Assembly (NCBI GenBank): GCA_019677205.1
Contig: JAAMXY010000394.1
Location: forward strand, 1 to 64,000
Source of the DNA: Pinguiococcus pyrenoidosus
Lineage: Eukaryota; Sar; Pinguiophyceae; Pinguiochrysidales; Pinguiochrysidaceae
Length of the DNA: 64,000 bases
Reading direction: 5' to 3'
Each line of letters opens with the position of its first letter. Position 1 is the first letter of the stretch. Shown here piece by piece: positions 54,601-64,000 of the stretch. The translations under genes were made by a program, and so were the position numbers. The notes beneath the pieces were generated by a model that made no database searches, was not told the origin of the DNA, and worked only from the letters and a program-made list of their open reading frames with translations.

Positions 54601-57600
54601 AGGCCCTCGAGCTGCAAGGAGCTGAGCTCGCTGTCCTCCGTGGAGGCGGCTGCCGCACTGCACGCGGTCAGAATCAGCTCGTACGTGATCAGACTGGGCA
54701 TCAGCGGCATCTTCTGCTCGAGCGTCGGGACGCCACTGCTCATCCCATTCTGCCCATGGTTGCCCCCGCCCCGGAGGGTGACCGTGGCGGGAAGCGCGTC
54801 CATGAGCATCCGCCGCGCTTTCTCGAGACTGAACGGATTGTCGAGGGTCTTCTCCCGATGCCGATTCCTCGCGAGGAGGAGAGCAGACCGCAGCACCTTC
54901 ACCGCGGTGCGCTTCACCTGCCAATGGACGGAAGAAATCTGCTCCACCTCGTGAGAAGCGATCCATGCGAGCGCCGTCTTCGCGCCCTCCACACTGTTTA
55001 TCGTGGCCTGGTTCCCGAACTCGTCGGCGACGATCGCCTCCGCCCGCTTCATGGTCGCGTCCTTGTGGCCCGTCTCTCCCCAGTCATCTTCGTCCTCGTC
55101 GTCATCATCATCAGCTTGGTTCGCGTTGATGTCCTGCGCCGCTCCGCTGATGTCTGGTTTGGTGGACACGCCGCCAATGATGATGTTGTTGCAGACGAGG
55201 CACCAGGTCAGCAGCCTGCCGCCTTTATCTTCGCCGTCGTCGCAGTCAATGCTCAAGAGCGCTTCTATGGTACCGGCCGTGTGGACCGGGATGCTTCGGA
55301 ACGCGTGGATCTCCTGCTCCATCCACGGCGGCGCGAACAGGCCTCGGAAATAGGGCGCCCCCGAGTAGACTCGTCCGGCGTGAAGCGCCTCGAGCAGATG
55401 CAGGGAGAGGTTCAGCAACCGGCACCTGCGCACCAGCCACTTCTGCGTCTTCACGACACAGCGGAGACACCCGAGGGCTGTGGACACCGCAGCGCTCGAG
55501 ACCATCTGCGGGAACTCCAGGGCATGATGGCACAGGACCACGACGAGCACTGCGTTGATGTTCTTGGGCAAGTACACGCTCATGGTCTCCGCGAAGGTCA
55601 GGCACTCACAGAGCAGCCTTGGCGAGATCGCGTGCGGGTAGCAGGTCTGGCAACCCGTCCGGTTCTTGCCGTACGACGGCCCACTGGGGTCGTCGCCGCG
55701 GGGCTTCCCCGCGGCGCTCTTGATGATCCAGTCTTCCTTCGTATCGTCCAAGCTCTGCGGCTCCGCAGCGATCAAGGAGAGGGTCTCCCAGACCGAAGAC
55801 AGGCGCCCTATCAAATCCCCAAGCGGGTCTAAATCCAGCTGCAAGGGCAGGATCGCGTTGCTCAACTCGCCGAGCACCACGGCGACGCTGGTCTCCATCT
55901 GCTGCTCCAGCGACGCCGGAGCGAATCCGCTTATCGGGGCCGCCATCCCCGCGGAGATGACGGACGTCGCAGGTGGCGGCAAGGGTGACCAGGGGACGTA
56001 CATGTGAACCTCCAGAGCAACCCCGACGGCCTCGAGGTGCGCCAGACTCTTCTGGATGGCACTAGCGCCGGCACTGTATCTTAGGCACTGGGTCGCCACG
56101 GACAGGGAGTGCAATCCCCAAGTGCGCAGCGGCTGCTGCAGGAACGTCTCGTTGTCGTCCCGCACGTCGCCAAAGCCGGAGAGCTGCCGACTGAGGTTCG
56201 CCCAGATGTCCTCGCCGGCTGCCTCGCGGACGTCCCCTCCGCACTCGCGATAGTAGCAGGCGAGGCCGAAGAACGCGCCGGAGCGAAGCACGTTCAGCTT
56301 GAAGACATCCTTTTCGCTGGCGCTGCCGATCAAGGATCGCTTCTCCGTGGCGCGCTTCGCGATGCGCAGCAAGCCTTCGGCCGTCTCCGATCCAAAGGAC
56401 CTCCCGATGCTTCTCGCCAGGAGCGCGATCCCCTGCGCAGCTGCGCGTCGGCTTGAGGGCTCCGGCATGCCCAACAGCCTCATCAAGCAGGTGCGAGCCG
56501 TGTTCGCCCACGCGATGTCATCGTTGAGCTCCGACGGCTCTAGGATCGGGCAGCTCCGAAGGATACTGAGCAGCGCCGTGACGACGTTGCGGGAGATGAG
56601 CATCGCCTTCGCGTCCCTCCGCTTCCGCTCTTCGTCCATGGCCATGTCGAGCATCTTCGACTCATGGCGCAGCGCATCGGCGATCATGCTCTCCAGAACC
56701 GCGACGGCGCGCTGCTGACTCTCCGGCGACTGGTGCGCGAAGGTCGCGGCCAGCAAGGAGATCGAGGAGTCCAGAAGGCGCTGCTGGGGGGCGGCGGCGA
56801 ACGGCGGGGGCGCCCGCCAGCTCTCGCCGTGCAGCGGCGTCGGAGGGCCGTTTCCGGACGAGGCGTAGCCGTTCTTCTTCGGCGACCGCAGCTCACTGGC
56901 GAGATGATGCCCCGAGTACATTCCGTACTCGTCGTTCGAGCCCGATTCGTCCATCGTGCCCTCGGCGTCGGGGCCGTGGCTATCCTCGTGGTTCGGATCC
57001 GTCCAGGAGCTCACGCCGCCCGGGGCCCCGAACACGGCCGATTCTCGCTCCGTGTTCTCACACACGGTGCTGGCCACGGCGCTGAGGAGCACGACGTTGT
57101 GCTCCGTCGGCGGCACCGGCTTCTCGCCGATGGGGAAGATGCTCCCCATGCTGGTGGCGGTGGCACCAGCACTGACGCAAACGCTGGAATTCGGTCCGCT
57201 CCATGGTACGTGGGCGACGTCACGCACCTCTAACGCGTCGTCGGCACTATCCAGCAGGGATCCCAGCACGGCGGTGGGAACCAGGCGGTTGGTGAGGCCG
57301 CGAACGTGCTCCATGCACCAGTCAAAAAGCATGTCGCCCTCGAAGCAGCCAGGCGGCAGCCAGGTGAAGGCCTCCATAATCTGTGCGCGCACGAGGGCTA
57401 ATCGCACATGTCCCTGGCTCGTCTTCGGCGCCGCGAGCCTTCCCGAGCGCACGGCCCCGAGCACCAGCTCTAGCAGCTCAATCACGGCGCCGAGGCAGTT
57501 CGGGATGGCGTACAACGCTCGCGGGCAAAACTTCACAAGGGCAAGGAGGCCAGCAACCGACGCATCGACGCAAACCAGCTCGTGCGTCACGTAGGCCTCC

Positions 57601-59711
57601 TCCTCTTTCGGATCTGTCCTCTTCTCCGCTTCGATCGAGAAGGCATTCCTCCAGTCCGACCAAAGCAGGTGCAGGTGCTCTTCGGCCCACGACTCGCCCT
57701 GTCGAACGAGATTGGCGATGAGCGCCCATCCCGCGCGGATGCAGCTACAGCAGACCGCTGGAGGAAGCCGCGGATGTTCCTTGGCTATCCGGATCATGCT
57801 CGTCGCGAACGCAAACAGGCGCTTCTGCTCGTCTCTATGAATCACGAACGCGCCGGCGAGGGATCTCTGGACCAGCTGGCAGAGGAGCATGGAGAAGCCG
57901 TGCAGGGAGCACATGCGCTGTCGCCGGATCTCGTTTGCGTTGCCGGCTTGGCTGCCCGAGCCCAGCGACACGTCGGTCAGGGACGTGAGGTGGCTGTCCA
58001 TCTGCGCCAAGATGTCCTTGAGCAGCGAGGGGAAGTTCATGGGCAACGCATCCAGTATCGCGCCCATTGCCACCGCTGCTTCGAGGCGCACACCCAGCGA
58101 GTCATGGCAGCACAGCTTCAAGACGCACGCCATCAGCTCCTCGGCGAAGGGAGCCGCCGCATCCTGCAAAGCAGAGGCCAAGTGGCTGATCTCGATGAGG
58201 CACACCTGGATCTGGTGGTCCCCTCCGTACTCCTTGATTTCCTCTTCCTCCTGCGCGCAGATGGTCACGAGCTCGCGGAAGAGGAGCTGCTGCACCCTCT
58301 CGCCCTGTGTGGCAGCAAAGCCGCGGCGGAAGAGAAGCGCAACGCCGGTCCGCAGCAACCCTATCTCCCGGTTGCCCGCTTTCCGGACGTTCGCGGCGCT
58401 CATCGCAGCCGCGGACTGCGCGTTCTGCCCCGACAGGGACGAGGAGCTCAGCGCCAGCGTGATCTCCTCCGCGGCGGTGTTCTTCGCGTTGAGCATCGCC
58501 GTCTCCACCGCATCGGGGGCCAGAATGCTCAGCGCTTGCCGGACAAGGGTGGGCAGCTCGAGCTCGGTGATGCGCCTCTTCTGCCTTTCGAGGAGCGAAG
58601 CCCAGCAATCGAAGATGCCCATCTGCGCCGCCTTCGAGCCAGGTCCCTGCGGTAGGCGAGGCAGCATCTGCATGAGGAACTGGACGGCCGCGTCCACGGT
58701 GGTCAGCCCATCCAAGACGTTGATGCGCTTCTTGAACTTCATGCTGCCCTGCATGTCCTTCAGCCCCGCGCGCATCTTGCCCAGGGTCGTCTGCGACTTC
58801 CGCGCCTCCTCGGCGACCACGGTCTCTTGCAAGTCCCCCGCACGAGCTGCGTCCACGGCGCGCGACTCCACGCTGCGGACGTTGGCGTCAAGCGCAGCGC
58901 TCAGGACGTCCGCGGCCGCCTGCGCCGCGGCGGAGACGACCCCCATGCTCTCGTCCTGGAAGGCCCGGAAGCTCAGCTCCAGCAGGGTCAGTGGCGACAC
59001 GGCTGCCATGTCCCCGTCCGCGGCGGGGATCGCCCCAATGACGGCCACGGCCGCCGCCCGCACGCCAGCATGCCTGTCTTGCATGGCCTTGCCCAGCACC
59101 CTGGCGATCTCCGCGGCGGAGTCTGCGTCGCTGCCGAATGCGCTTCCGCCGCTGCCCAGGAGCACCTTGCGCAGGGTGGTGAAGGCCGCCAAGCGCAGGC
59201 ACGCCTCCGAGGCCTTGCTCAGGCGGACGCACATCGACAGGACGTCCCCAAGAGAAGAGCTCAGGCGGCTGGAGTTCCGCTGCATCAAGTTCGCAAGCGC
59301 CGCGCACGCGGCCACACGCAGGCCATAGGGCGCCGCGCGATTGCCACCAACCGCCAAGAGGTCGGAAGTCGCTGCGAACACGTTTCCGCCGCCCAGCTCG
59401 CAGTAGTAGCACGTAAAGAGCGCGGAGAACGCGGCCTGCAGCGCTTGACCCCACTGCAGCGGAGGCGTTCGCTGCGTTTCGTCCACCAGCGTTCTCAAGC
59501 AGAGATCCATCAACGCAAGCACCTCGCGATCCGTAGACTTGTCCGTCCGCTGGCGAAGGCCTTGTGTCAATGCCAGCATATCGCGCAGAACGGCTTTTTC
59601 CACCTCCATACTGCAGTGTTTCCCGCCTTTGACCCCGGCCCCGCGCTCTTCACTTAGCTGGCGCCGCAGGCGCTCCGCCAGGGTCAAAACGGACTCGGGC
59701 GCCGTCATCAT
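51687..59711 (-). CDS. HEATR5 / Laa1-like giant HEAT-repeat protein
   Basis: One uninterrupted minus-strand exon encodes 2674 aa from the ATG at 59711 (MMTAPESVLTLAERL). The protein is almost entirely HEAT-type helical repeats (for example ACLRLAAFTTLRKVL, HAGVRAAAVAVIGAIP, LGVRLEAAVAMGAILDALP). Length and overall organisation fit HEATR5/Laa1p, which works with AP-1 adaptor in clathrin-coated vesicle traffic at the trans-Golgi and endosomes. Near residues 2465-2510 a low-complexity acidic segment carries ADFGDFSS, GFGGFGDFQD and DDFGSFTAF, which look like gamma-adaptin/GGA ear-binding motifs. In animals such motifs are on the partner aftiphilin. The extreme C-terminus is basic (KPKKLDFKGFAKR). 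An intron-free 8-kb gene is unusual beside multi-exon neighbours. Confidence 0.85.
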   Translation of the reverse strand: MMTAPESVLTLAERLRRQLSEERGAGVKGGKHCSMEVEKAVLRDMLALTQGLRQRTDKSTDREVLALMDLCLRTLVDETQRTPPLQWGQALQAAFSALFTCYYCELGGGNVFAATSDLLAVGGNRAAPYGLRVAACAALANLMQRNSSRLSSSLGDVLSMCVRLSKASEACLRLAAFTTLRKVLLGSGGSAFGSDADSAAEIARVLGKAMQDRHAGVRAAAVAVIGAIPAADGDMAAVSPLTLLELSFRAFQDESMGVVSAAAQAAADVLSAALDANVRSVESRAVDAARAGDLQETVVAEEARKSQTTLGKMRAGLKDMQGSMKFKKRINVLDGLTTVDAAVQFLMQMLPRLPQGPGSKAAQMGIFDCWASLLERQKRRITELELPTLVRQALSILAPDAVETAMLNAKNTAAEEITLALSSSSLSGQNAQSAAAMSAANVRKAGNREIGLLRTGVALLFRRGFAATQGERVQQLLFRELVTICAQEEEEIKEYGGDHQIQVCLIEISHLASALQDAAAPFAEELMACVLKLCCHDSLGVRLEAAVAMGAILDALPMNFPSLLKDILAQMDSHLTSLTDVSLGSGSQAGNANEIRRQRMCSLHGFSMLLCQLVQRSLAGAFVIHRDEQKRLFAFATSMIRIAKEHPRLPPAVCCSCIRAGWALIANLVRQGESWAEEHLHLLWSDWRNAFSIEAEKRTDPKEEEAYVTHELVCVDASVAGLLALVKFCPRALYAIPNCLGAVIELLELVLGAVRSGRLAAPKTSQGHVRLALVRAQIMEAFTWLPPGCFEGDMLFDWCMEHVRGLTNRLVPTAVLGSLLDSADDALEVRDVAHVPWSGPNSSVCVSAGATATSMGSIFPIGEKPVPPTEHNVVLLSAVASTVCENTERESAVFGAPGGVSSWTDPNHEDSHGPDAEGTMDESGSNDEYGMYSGHHLASELRSPKKNGYASSGNGPPTPLHGESWRAPPPFAAAPQQRLLDSSISLLAATFAHQSPESQQRAVAVLESMIADALRHESKMLDMAMDEERKRRDAKAMLISRNVVTALLSILRSCPILEPSELNDDIAWANTARTCLMRLLGMPEPSSRRAAAQGIALLARSIGRSFGSETAEGLLRIAKRATEKRSLIGSASEKDVFKLNVLRSGAFFGLACYYRECGGDVREAAGEDIWANLSRQLSGFGDVRDDNETFLQQPLRTWGLHSLSVATQCLRYSAGASAIQKSLAHLEAVGVALEVHMYVPWSPLPPPATSVISAGMAAPISGFAPASLEQQMETSVAVVLGELSNAILPLQLDLDPLGDLIGRLSSVWETLSLIAAEPQSLDDTKEDWIIKSAAGKPRGDDPSGPSYGKNRTGCQTCYPHAISPRLLCECLTFAETMSVYLPKNINAVLVVVLCHHALEFPQMVSSAAVSTALGCLRCVVKTQKWLVRRCRLLNLSLHLLEALHAGRVYSGAPYFRGLFAPPWMEQEIHAFRSIPVHTAGTIEALLSIDCDDGEDKGGRLLTWCLVCNNIIIGGVSTKPDISGAAQDINANQADDDDDEDEDDWGETGHKDATMKRAEAIVADEFGNQATINSVEGAKTALAWIASHEVEQISSVHWQVKRTAVKVLRSALLLARNRHREKTLDNPFSLEKARRMLMDALPATVTLRGGGNHGQNGMSSGVPTLEQKMPLMPSLITYELILTACSAAAASTEDSELSSLQLEGLRLLRELIICFCGTHDIAERRASGQIQPLLRSYMSQISSAIRPSLTNCGVPNVIVAGCDAILAVLSLGVTVDASSLKRFSRMILPNSKELRAESVGFAMTPSEAGSWLKMHEAAQARLARLKVLAFLHQFSDGERTKRVMSSAISGVAFERCLPYKHPEDSERAIASALDQSMYAVGVHWLATIKDGVRVQQLLPEDESLFSRLAGGVTRVTSGLTYTRDADHVRLKRELDLVWPELLPAASASAVSAMDKASGQYLFAVALSCLKDLADYDLGGNQGAVELLAKLESPLTLNALHGMYKLLQTPLLDPADSCFDLLSVHACVQLCCRVGSKGLWLLEAGRDHEHPVRLSPLARHRCLHLAYGSVSVLHQLVVQKGRGYFVATASETIQSPPAGPDGDSKETNLALEVASCLSNLTDAVLRTTIFHGDEFAELCRGIPPHTVGRTENDNERLHRVCYGVQVGLEMVKDLLQICGGLVAATSEAHPSPLETIIFTLKDAGEMLLALPRELATTPRASDVELRRWAPARARKALSALVDAVWHELGECGVGLHSQLSLWLSRAAVDGDEALRKKAEQLLLSGSSTALSLASDAATGNRKGFGGDSLRWLQENREFLRHGAGVKSCLRWWLSFLSAAKGVSDDHRRSVQILATAALVPPAELTELTYGAPRSKVREGVLIAFVEFVQQQDQQDQQDDAVTLDALMLVLPACLLAMQVGLGRHYDLVQSFAKDKKNKKKGPKPAATAAPAATAAATHQGNGDGFSADFGDFSSAPHDDGTSDDNGFGGFGDFQDAGNGASGDAGDDFGSFTAFDSAPTDVSEAGPDAVELTEDPDFIDGEEEVKGEDSFSRAVKIVLLGVQKCSSAEQKTVFLQSVIPALLRVVQVEDEKSSVSDGVCRALVLSGLLHLAKSSAAEFKAAVQALSADDQVRLKTALQAAMQSGSGAAQQAGAGGAKRSSVKSKPKKLDFKGFAKR

Positions 59712-60346
59712 CTTCACAAAGAGTACAGTGAGCGCACTGAGCTTTCAATTTTCCGCACAAAGACAGGCCGCTTTCGCAACTTAAGCAAAGAGCTGATGGA
59801 TCCAAGGTGAAATCCACGCGACCTTTCCGCCCTGCGTGCGCCGCGCGGGAACCACTTCGCGCCCAAACGCGTCCCAGGCGCTCCCAGAAGTACAGGCGGC
59901 GCAGACGTGAGGCTGAGAGGAATGGCAAGAGGGAAAATGGCGCGATGCGCCCAAAGAGAACCACTGCGCACATGAAGACGGAGAGAGAGAAGCGTAACTG
60001 GCTACTGTGGAAACTGTTCATCAACTGATTGCCTCTCATCTCGCTTCTGAGCTTGGTACTCGGTATCAGGTACCCAGTTTCCCCTTCCACCAAGATCGAT
60101 CTGGAGCTCTCGGGGACGCAGAAAGCTGATAAGCTGCAGCTTCTGTCGAACGCATGTATTCGTCGCAAGATCGGCGCTCGTTTGAACAAGCTCGTGATGA
60201 ATCAGCGGCTCCATCTGTCACGCGCGCTCCCTCTGGCCATCCGCTCTCCACCACGACACGTGTCTATAGCGCCGGCATCGGATCACGCGTCTGCGCCAGT
60301 CTTGTTGCAGTCGGTAGCTAGCAGTGTCTAGAGAGGCGCGGACACG
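59712..60346. other. Divergent promoter region (HEATR5-like / NFS1)
   Basis: No gene is supported. It should contain the start regions of both flanking genes; no specific element is identified. Confidence 0.5.
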
Positions 60347-61941
60347 ATGCTGGCCAGACGCGCCGTCCGCGCGTTGCGCAAGAGAGGCGCCATTGCGCAG
60401 CGGGCGATGTTCGCTTCGGAAGCTGAGGTACTTTCCGCCGTTTTCCAGAGTGTTGCGGCGCTCTCGCGGGTGCTGCCGCTGACGCGACGTCTTGAGTGAG
60501 CGCTCTCCGGAGCTTGGAAGGGAATTCGCCGATGTGTGAAGGTGGCAGTGGCAGCTTTTCCGCCGTGAAACTGATGGATTTCCGGCGAACTTTTCCTTAG
60601 GACCCGCGCTACGCAGCTACTAGGGAGGTGCCGGACTCGCTGATGTCGTCGTTGAACTCCTCGGAGGTGTTCTCTCCGGGCTTCAGCATTCGCGGGATGG
60701 CCAAGGCCGGCGCGCCGGCGTATCTGGACCTCCAGGCCACGACTCCCACGGACCCGAGGGTGTTGGACGCCATGTTGCCGTGGCAGACCTACGAGTTCGG
60801 CAACCCGCACTCGCGCACTCACCAGTACGGCTGGGACACCGAGACGGCAGTCGAAGAGGCGCGCGCGAGAGTGGCCAGCCTCATCGGCGCCGACCCCAAG
60901 GAGATCATCTTCACGTCCGGAGCCACCGAGTCCAACAACATGGCCGTCAAGGGCATCATGCACTTCTACGGCGAGAAGAAGCGCCACGTGGTGACCACGC
61001 AGATCGAGCACAAGTGCGTGCTGGACAGCTGCCGCGCGCTGGAGCAGGAGGGCTTCGAGGTGACGTACCTCCCCGTGCAGGAAGACGGCACCGTGGACCT
61101 GCAGCTGCTGGAAGACAGCCTGCGGCCGGACACGGGCCTCGTGAGCGTCATGGCGGTCAACAACGAGATCGGCGTGACGCAGGACATCAAGAAGATCGGG
61201 GAAATGTGCAGAGCGCGCAAGATCATCTTCCATACCGACGCGGCGCAGATGATCGGCAAGATGCCGCTCAACGTCGACGACATGAACATCGACGTGATGT
61301 CGCTCTCGTCGCACAAGATCTACGGGCCGAAGGGCATCGGCGCCATCTACATCCGGCGCAAGAGCCCGCGCGTGCGCATGGTCCCCGTCATCAACGGCGG
61401 AGGCCAAGAGCGGGGCCTGCGAAGTGGGACGCTGCCGGCGGCGCTCTGCGTCGGGCTGGGTGAAGCCTGCGCGGTCGCGGAGCGCGAGTTGGAGAGCGAT
61501 CACGAGTGGGTGACGAAGCTGAGCACGAAGCTGAGGTCCGGCATAGAGGAGAACATCCCGGACGTGACGCTCAACGGCCACCCGACGCAGCGATACCCGG
61601 GCTGCTTGAACTACAGCTTTGCGTACATCGAAGGCGAGTCGCTGCTCATGGCCCTGAAGGAGCTGGCGGTGAGCTCGGGCAGCGCGTGCACCAGCGCCTC
61701 CCTGGAGCCGAGCTATGTGCTGCGTGCCCTCGGCGTGGAAGACGAGCTGGCGCACACCAGCATCCGCTTTGGAATCGGCCGCTTCACGACCGAGGAGGAG
61801 ATCGACTTCACGCTCCAGCTGCTGCAGAAGCACGTCGGGCGCCTGCGGGAGATGAGTCCGCTGTGGGAGATGGTGCAGGAAGGAATTGACCTCAAGACGA
61901 TCAAGTGGACCCAGGACGAGGGCCACCATCACCACCACTAG
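60347..61941 (+). CDS. NFS1: Cysteine desulfurase NFS1 (IscS type), mitochondrial
   Basis: Exons 60347-60427 and 60601-61941 give 473 aa. The first exon encodes an arginine-rich mitochondrial presequence ([20 protein letters not shown]). PLP enzyme features are intact: [34 protein letters not shown], the PLP lysine in [13 protein letters not shown] and the catalytic cysteine loop [17 protein letters not shown]1 takes sulfur from cysteine for iron-sulfur cluster assembly and tRNA thiolation. The end [10 protein letters not shown] continues into five histidines before TAG; the family usually ends near KWTQH. Confidence 0.96.
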
Positions 61942-61984
61942 ATGCTCATTTTGCCGAAGCGGTTGCAGCAGCAGTTGCGTAAGG

Positions 61985-62100
61985 AAAAGTTCAGAGGCGG
62001 TCGCATAAGGAAGTTCAGAGGCGGTCGCATAAGGAAGTTCAGAAGCAGTTCACAAGATGTTCAGAAGATGTTCAGAAGAAGTTCAGAAGAAGTTCAGGAG
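61985..62100. repeat. GTTCAGA-based tandem repeats after NFS1
   Basis: Two copies of a 24-nt unit (AAGTTCAGAGGCGGTCGCAT core) are followed by about five 11-12-nt units of the AGAAGTTCAGA type, in the 3' flank of NFS1 between convergent genes. Confidence 0.85.
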
Positions 62101-62223
62101 AAGAAGCCTGGCTTCGATGCCCCAGTTATCAAGGAATGCTCAGAAGTTCATTAACTTTCACAGAAGCCGGTGTGACCTTACAGAGGCCAAACCAGGCCAG
62201 CAACTAGCACAACAACACACCGG

Positions 62224-63795
62224 CTAGAGGTCTTCATGTACACCTCCCTGTGCGGTAACCTCTGCACCTTGCTCCGTCTCTGCCGCCGGCGGCACGTAGT
62301 CAAAGTCAATCGCCGTGTGCCCCTCCTTGTCCTTGACATCCGGATTGGCACCTCCTTCCAAAAGCAGGTTGACCACCTTGGTGTGGGTCGTGAGCGCCTC
62401 CTTGATCAGCGCCGTGTTGTTGTCGTTCTCATCCTTGATGTACTCCGTGTACTTGTCCAACAGCGTGGCCACCTGGCTCTTGCCGTTGTACGCGAACATC
62501 AAGGCGGTGTGCCCGTCGTCGTTCTGCGCGTCGAGGTTGGCCCCCGACTTGATGAGGAACTCGACGATCTCGATGTGTCCGCGCACGGCGGCCGCCATCA
62601 AGGCGTTGGTGCCGTCCTTGTCGGTGTCATTCACGATCTCAGCATTCTGAGTCACGAGGAACTCCGTGATGTCGTAGTGGCCCTCGCTCGACGCGGCGAT
62701 CACCGCCGTGATGCCCTCATCACTCTTCGCATCGATGTCAACCTTGCCGGAGGCAACCAAGGCCTTCGTGACGTTGAACAGGCCCTTGTGCGCCGCCTGA
62801 ATCAGGTGCGTCACGTTGTGGGAGTTCTTGTACGACAGGTCCGCGCCCTTCTCGATGAGCAGCAGCGCAAACTTCTCGTTCCCGACCAGAATGGAATCGA
62901 AGAGCAGGTTGTGCTCCACGCCCTCGTCATCCACGAAGACATCGTTCGGGTTCGCGCCGTGCTCCACCAGCAACGCGGCGAGGTCGGCATGATTGCCCTT
63001 CACCGCGTTCAGCAGGGGCGTCCAGTTCTCCTCGTCGGCAGCCGTCACGTCCGCCTCCGCCTCTAGCAGCATCTTCACGACCTCCGTGTGACCCCCCAGC
63101 GCCGCGACCATGAGCGCCGTGACCCCGTCCTTGTGCGGCTCCACGTCCTCGCTGCCATCCGCGATGGCCTTGGCGATCTGATCTATGTAGGCAAAGGTCG
63201 CCTGGACCTTCGCGTTCACCTCGGCGCCGGCATCCAGAAGGAGGCGAGTGCAGTTGACGAATCCACCGCCCGCGGCGAACATCAGAGCCGTCCCGCCGGA
63301 GGCGGCGACCGCGTTCACGTCGGCACCCTTGTCCAGGAGGATCTCGGAGATGTTTGCGTGGCCCTTGGAGGCAGCCGCGATGAGCGTGGTGACGCCATCC
63401 TTGTCTTGGATCTTCGGGTCCGCGCCGCCCTCGATCAGGGCGTTCAGGACATTCACGTCGCCGGCCGTCGCCGCCTCGATCAGAGCGCTCCCGCCGTTGA
63501 CGTGCAGCAGGTTGACGTCGGCCCCGCGCTGCATGAGCAGCCGCACGACGTCCTCGTGGGCGTAGGCGGCGGCGTACATGAGAGCGTTCACTCCCTCGGG
63601 ATGCATCGAGTCGATGTCGGCGCCGGCGTCCAGCAGGACGGTGACGGCGTCCGTGAACCCTCCGGCCGCGGCCACGATGAGGGGCGAGAACCCGTTCTCC
63701 GACATGTCGTTCGGGTTGGCGCCCTTCTTCAGGAGGAACTGGATCGCAGACACGGTGCCGTTCTCGGCGGCGTTGATCAGAGGCGTGATGCCATC
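62224..63795 (-). CDS. Ankyrin-repeat protein (3' exon; 5' end uncertain or beyond the window)
   Basis: A 524-codon minus-strand exon begins after the acceptor TTGCCTGCAG at 63796. It encodes about 13 consecutive ankyrin repeats, such as DGITPLINAAENGTVSAIQF, GVNALMYAAAYAHEDVV and DGHTALMFAYNGKSQVATL. A spacer interrupts the array at about 63150-63220. The tail is acidic and Gln/Glu-rich (AETEQGAEVTAQGGVHEDL). The upstream frame to 63978 looks like an intron, so the first exon is either in the last 200 nt or outside the window. The array is a protein-binding scaffold; the partner is unknown. Confidence 0.85.
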   Translation of the reverse strand, partial: DGITPLINAAENGTVSAIQFLLKKGANPNDMSENGFSPLIVAAAGGFTDAVTVLLDAGADIDSMHPEGVNALMYAAAYAHEDVVRLLMQRGADVNLLHVNGGSALIEAATAGDVNVLNALIEGGADPKIQDKDGVTTLIAAASKGHANISEILLDKGADVNAVAASGGTALMFAAGGGFVNCTRLLLDAGAEVNAKVQATFAYIDQIAKAIADGSEDVEPHKDGVTALMVAALGGHTEVVKMLLEAEADVTAADEENWTPLLNAVKGNHADLAALLVEHGANPNDVFVDDEGVEHNLLFDSILVGNEKFALLLIEKGADLSYKNSHNVTHLIQAAHKGLFNVTKALVASGKVDIDAKSDEGITAVIAASSEGHYDITEFLVTQNAEIVNDTDKDGTNALMAAAVRGHIEIVEFLIKSGANLDAQNDDGHTALMFAYNGKSQVATLLDKYTEYIKDENDNNTALIKEALTTHTKVVNLLLEGGANPDVKDKEGHTAIDFDYVPPAAETEQGAEVTAQGGVHEDL

Positions 63796-64000
63796 CTGCA
63801 GGCAAAGGTACGAGCGGGCATTAGGGGACGCCGGGGCCGCGAGAGCTTGTGCTTTCTGGCAATTTCTTTTTGAGGGGGTGGGGGGCGGAGGCTGTCCGCA
63901 TCCGTCAGATTTCGTGAACAGTCGTCGCTCATCAAATGGTCGGAACAGATCTTGGTATATGTGTTTGTGCGACATCATCCGGATGCTTGACCCTCGCCGG
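63796..64000. other. Right edge: probable intron/5' part of the ankyrin gene
   Basis: A polypyrimidine tract directly precedes the acceptor on the minus strand. An ATG-containing frame (MMSHKHIYQDLF) is present but unsupported. Confidence 0.4.

Noticed and set aside
54219..59328. Several long plus-strand frames opposite the HEATR5-like gene
   Set aside because: All lie within the 8-kb minus-strand coding exon and have no family resemblance.
60328..61938. 536-aa minus-strand frame opposite NFS1
   Set aside because: Antisense shadow; the sense strand has all NFS1 active-site motifs.
61922..61941. Poly-His tail as cloning-vector contamination
   Set aside because: No vector sequence follows; the 3' flank continues with local repeats and the convergent ankyrin gene.

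Overview
The window looks like a piece of the nuclear genome of a microbial eukaryote. It has about 22 protein genes in 64 kb on both strands, moderately high GC, and mostly short GT-AG introns of about 27-300 nt. Mitochondrial, ER and endosomal proteins sit next to ciliate/alga-style multidomain proteins. The compact layout and short introns would suit a cryptophyte or similar alga. That placement is inference; I saw no rRNA, tRNA, organellar or prokaryotic genes.

Layout. 0.4-1.8 kb: secreted exostosin-like glycosyltransferase. 2.1-3.0 kb: broken ROC-COR GTPase remnant. 3.6-9.9 kb: large CEMIP/G8-like, double-DOMON, single-pass membrane protein with a cytosolic WW domain. 10.2-12.7 kb (-): TPR plus GT61-like glycosyltransferase. 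13.8-14.7 kb (-): SAM-carrier-like mitochondrial carrier. 15.3-17.3 kb: two small unknown genes. 17.4-19.5 kb (-): NEK-like kinase. 21.7-23.0 kb: ADP/ATP carrier with a 7-nt micro-exon. 23.4-25.1 kb (-): nine-exon ceramide synthase. 25.5-28.0 kb: PLAA/Doa1. 28.3-29.0 kb (-): EF-hand membrane protein. 29.5-33.4 kb (-): two unknown proteins. 34.0-35.4 kb: succinyl-CoA ligase alpha. 35.7-42.2 kb (-): an apparent single gene encoding two voltage-gated K+ channel repeats in tandem. 43.6-47.7 kb: P4-ATPase flippase. 48.1-50.1 kb (-): BAR-SH3 protein. 50.7-51.7 kb: secretory-pathway J-protein with three 25-residue repeats. 51.7-59.7 kb (-): HEATR5/Laa1-like giant. 60.3-61.9 kb: cysteine desulfurase NFS1. 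62.2-63.8 kb (-): ankyrin-repeat protein running toward the window edge.

The genes do not form an operon. They do include several membrane-traffic parts: flippase, BAR-SH3, HEATR5 and ceramide synthase. They also include a mitochondrial set: ADP/ATP carrier, SAM-like carrier, SUCLG1 and NFS1. Exon joins were chosen by reading-phase agreement, splice consensus and continuity with known family motifs; no transcript data were available. The most notable observations are the twin Kv channel, the CEMIP-DOMON-TM-WW receptor-like protein, HEATR5 carrying its own gamma-ear-type motifs, the micro-exon and ultrashort introns, and pyrimidine-rich tandem repeats repeatedly found inside introns.
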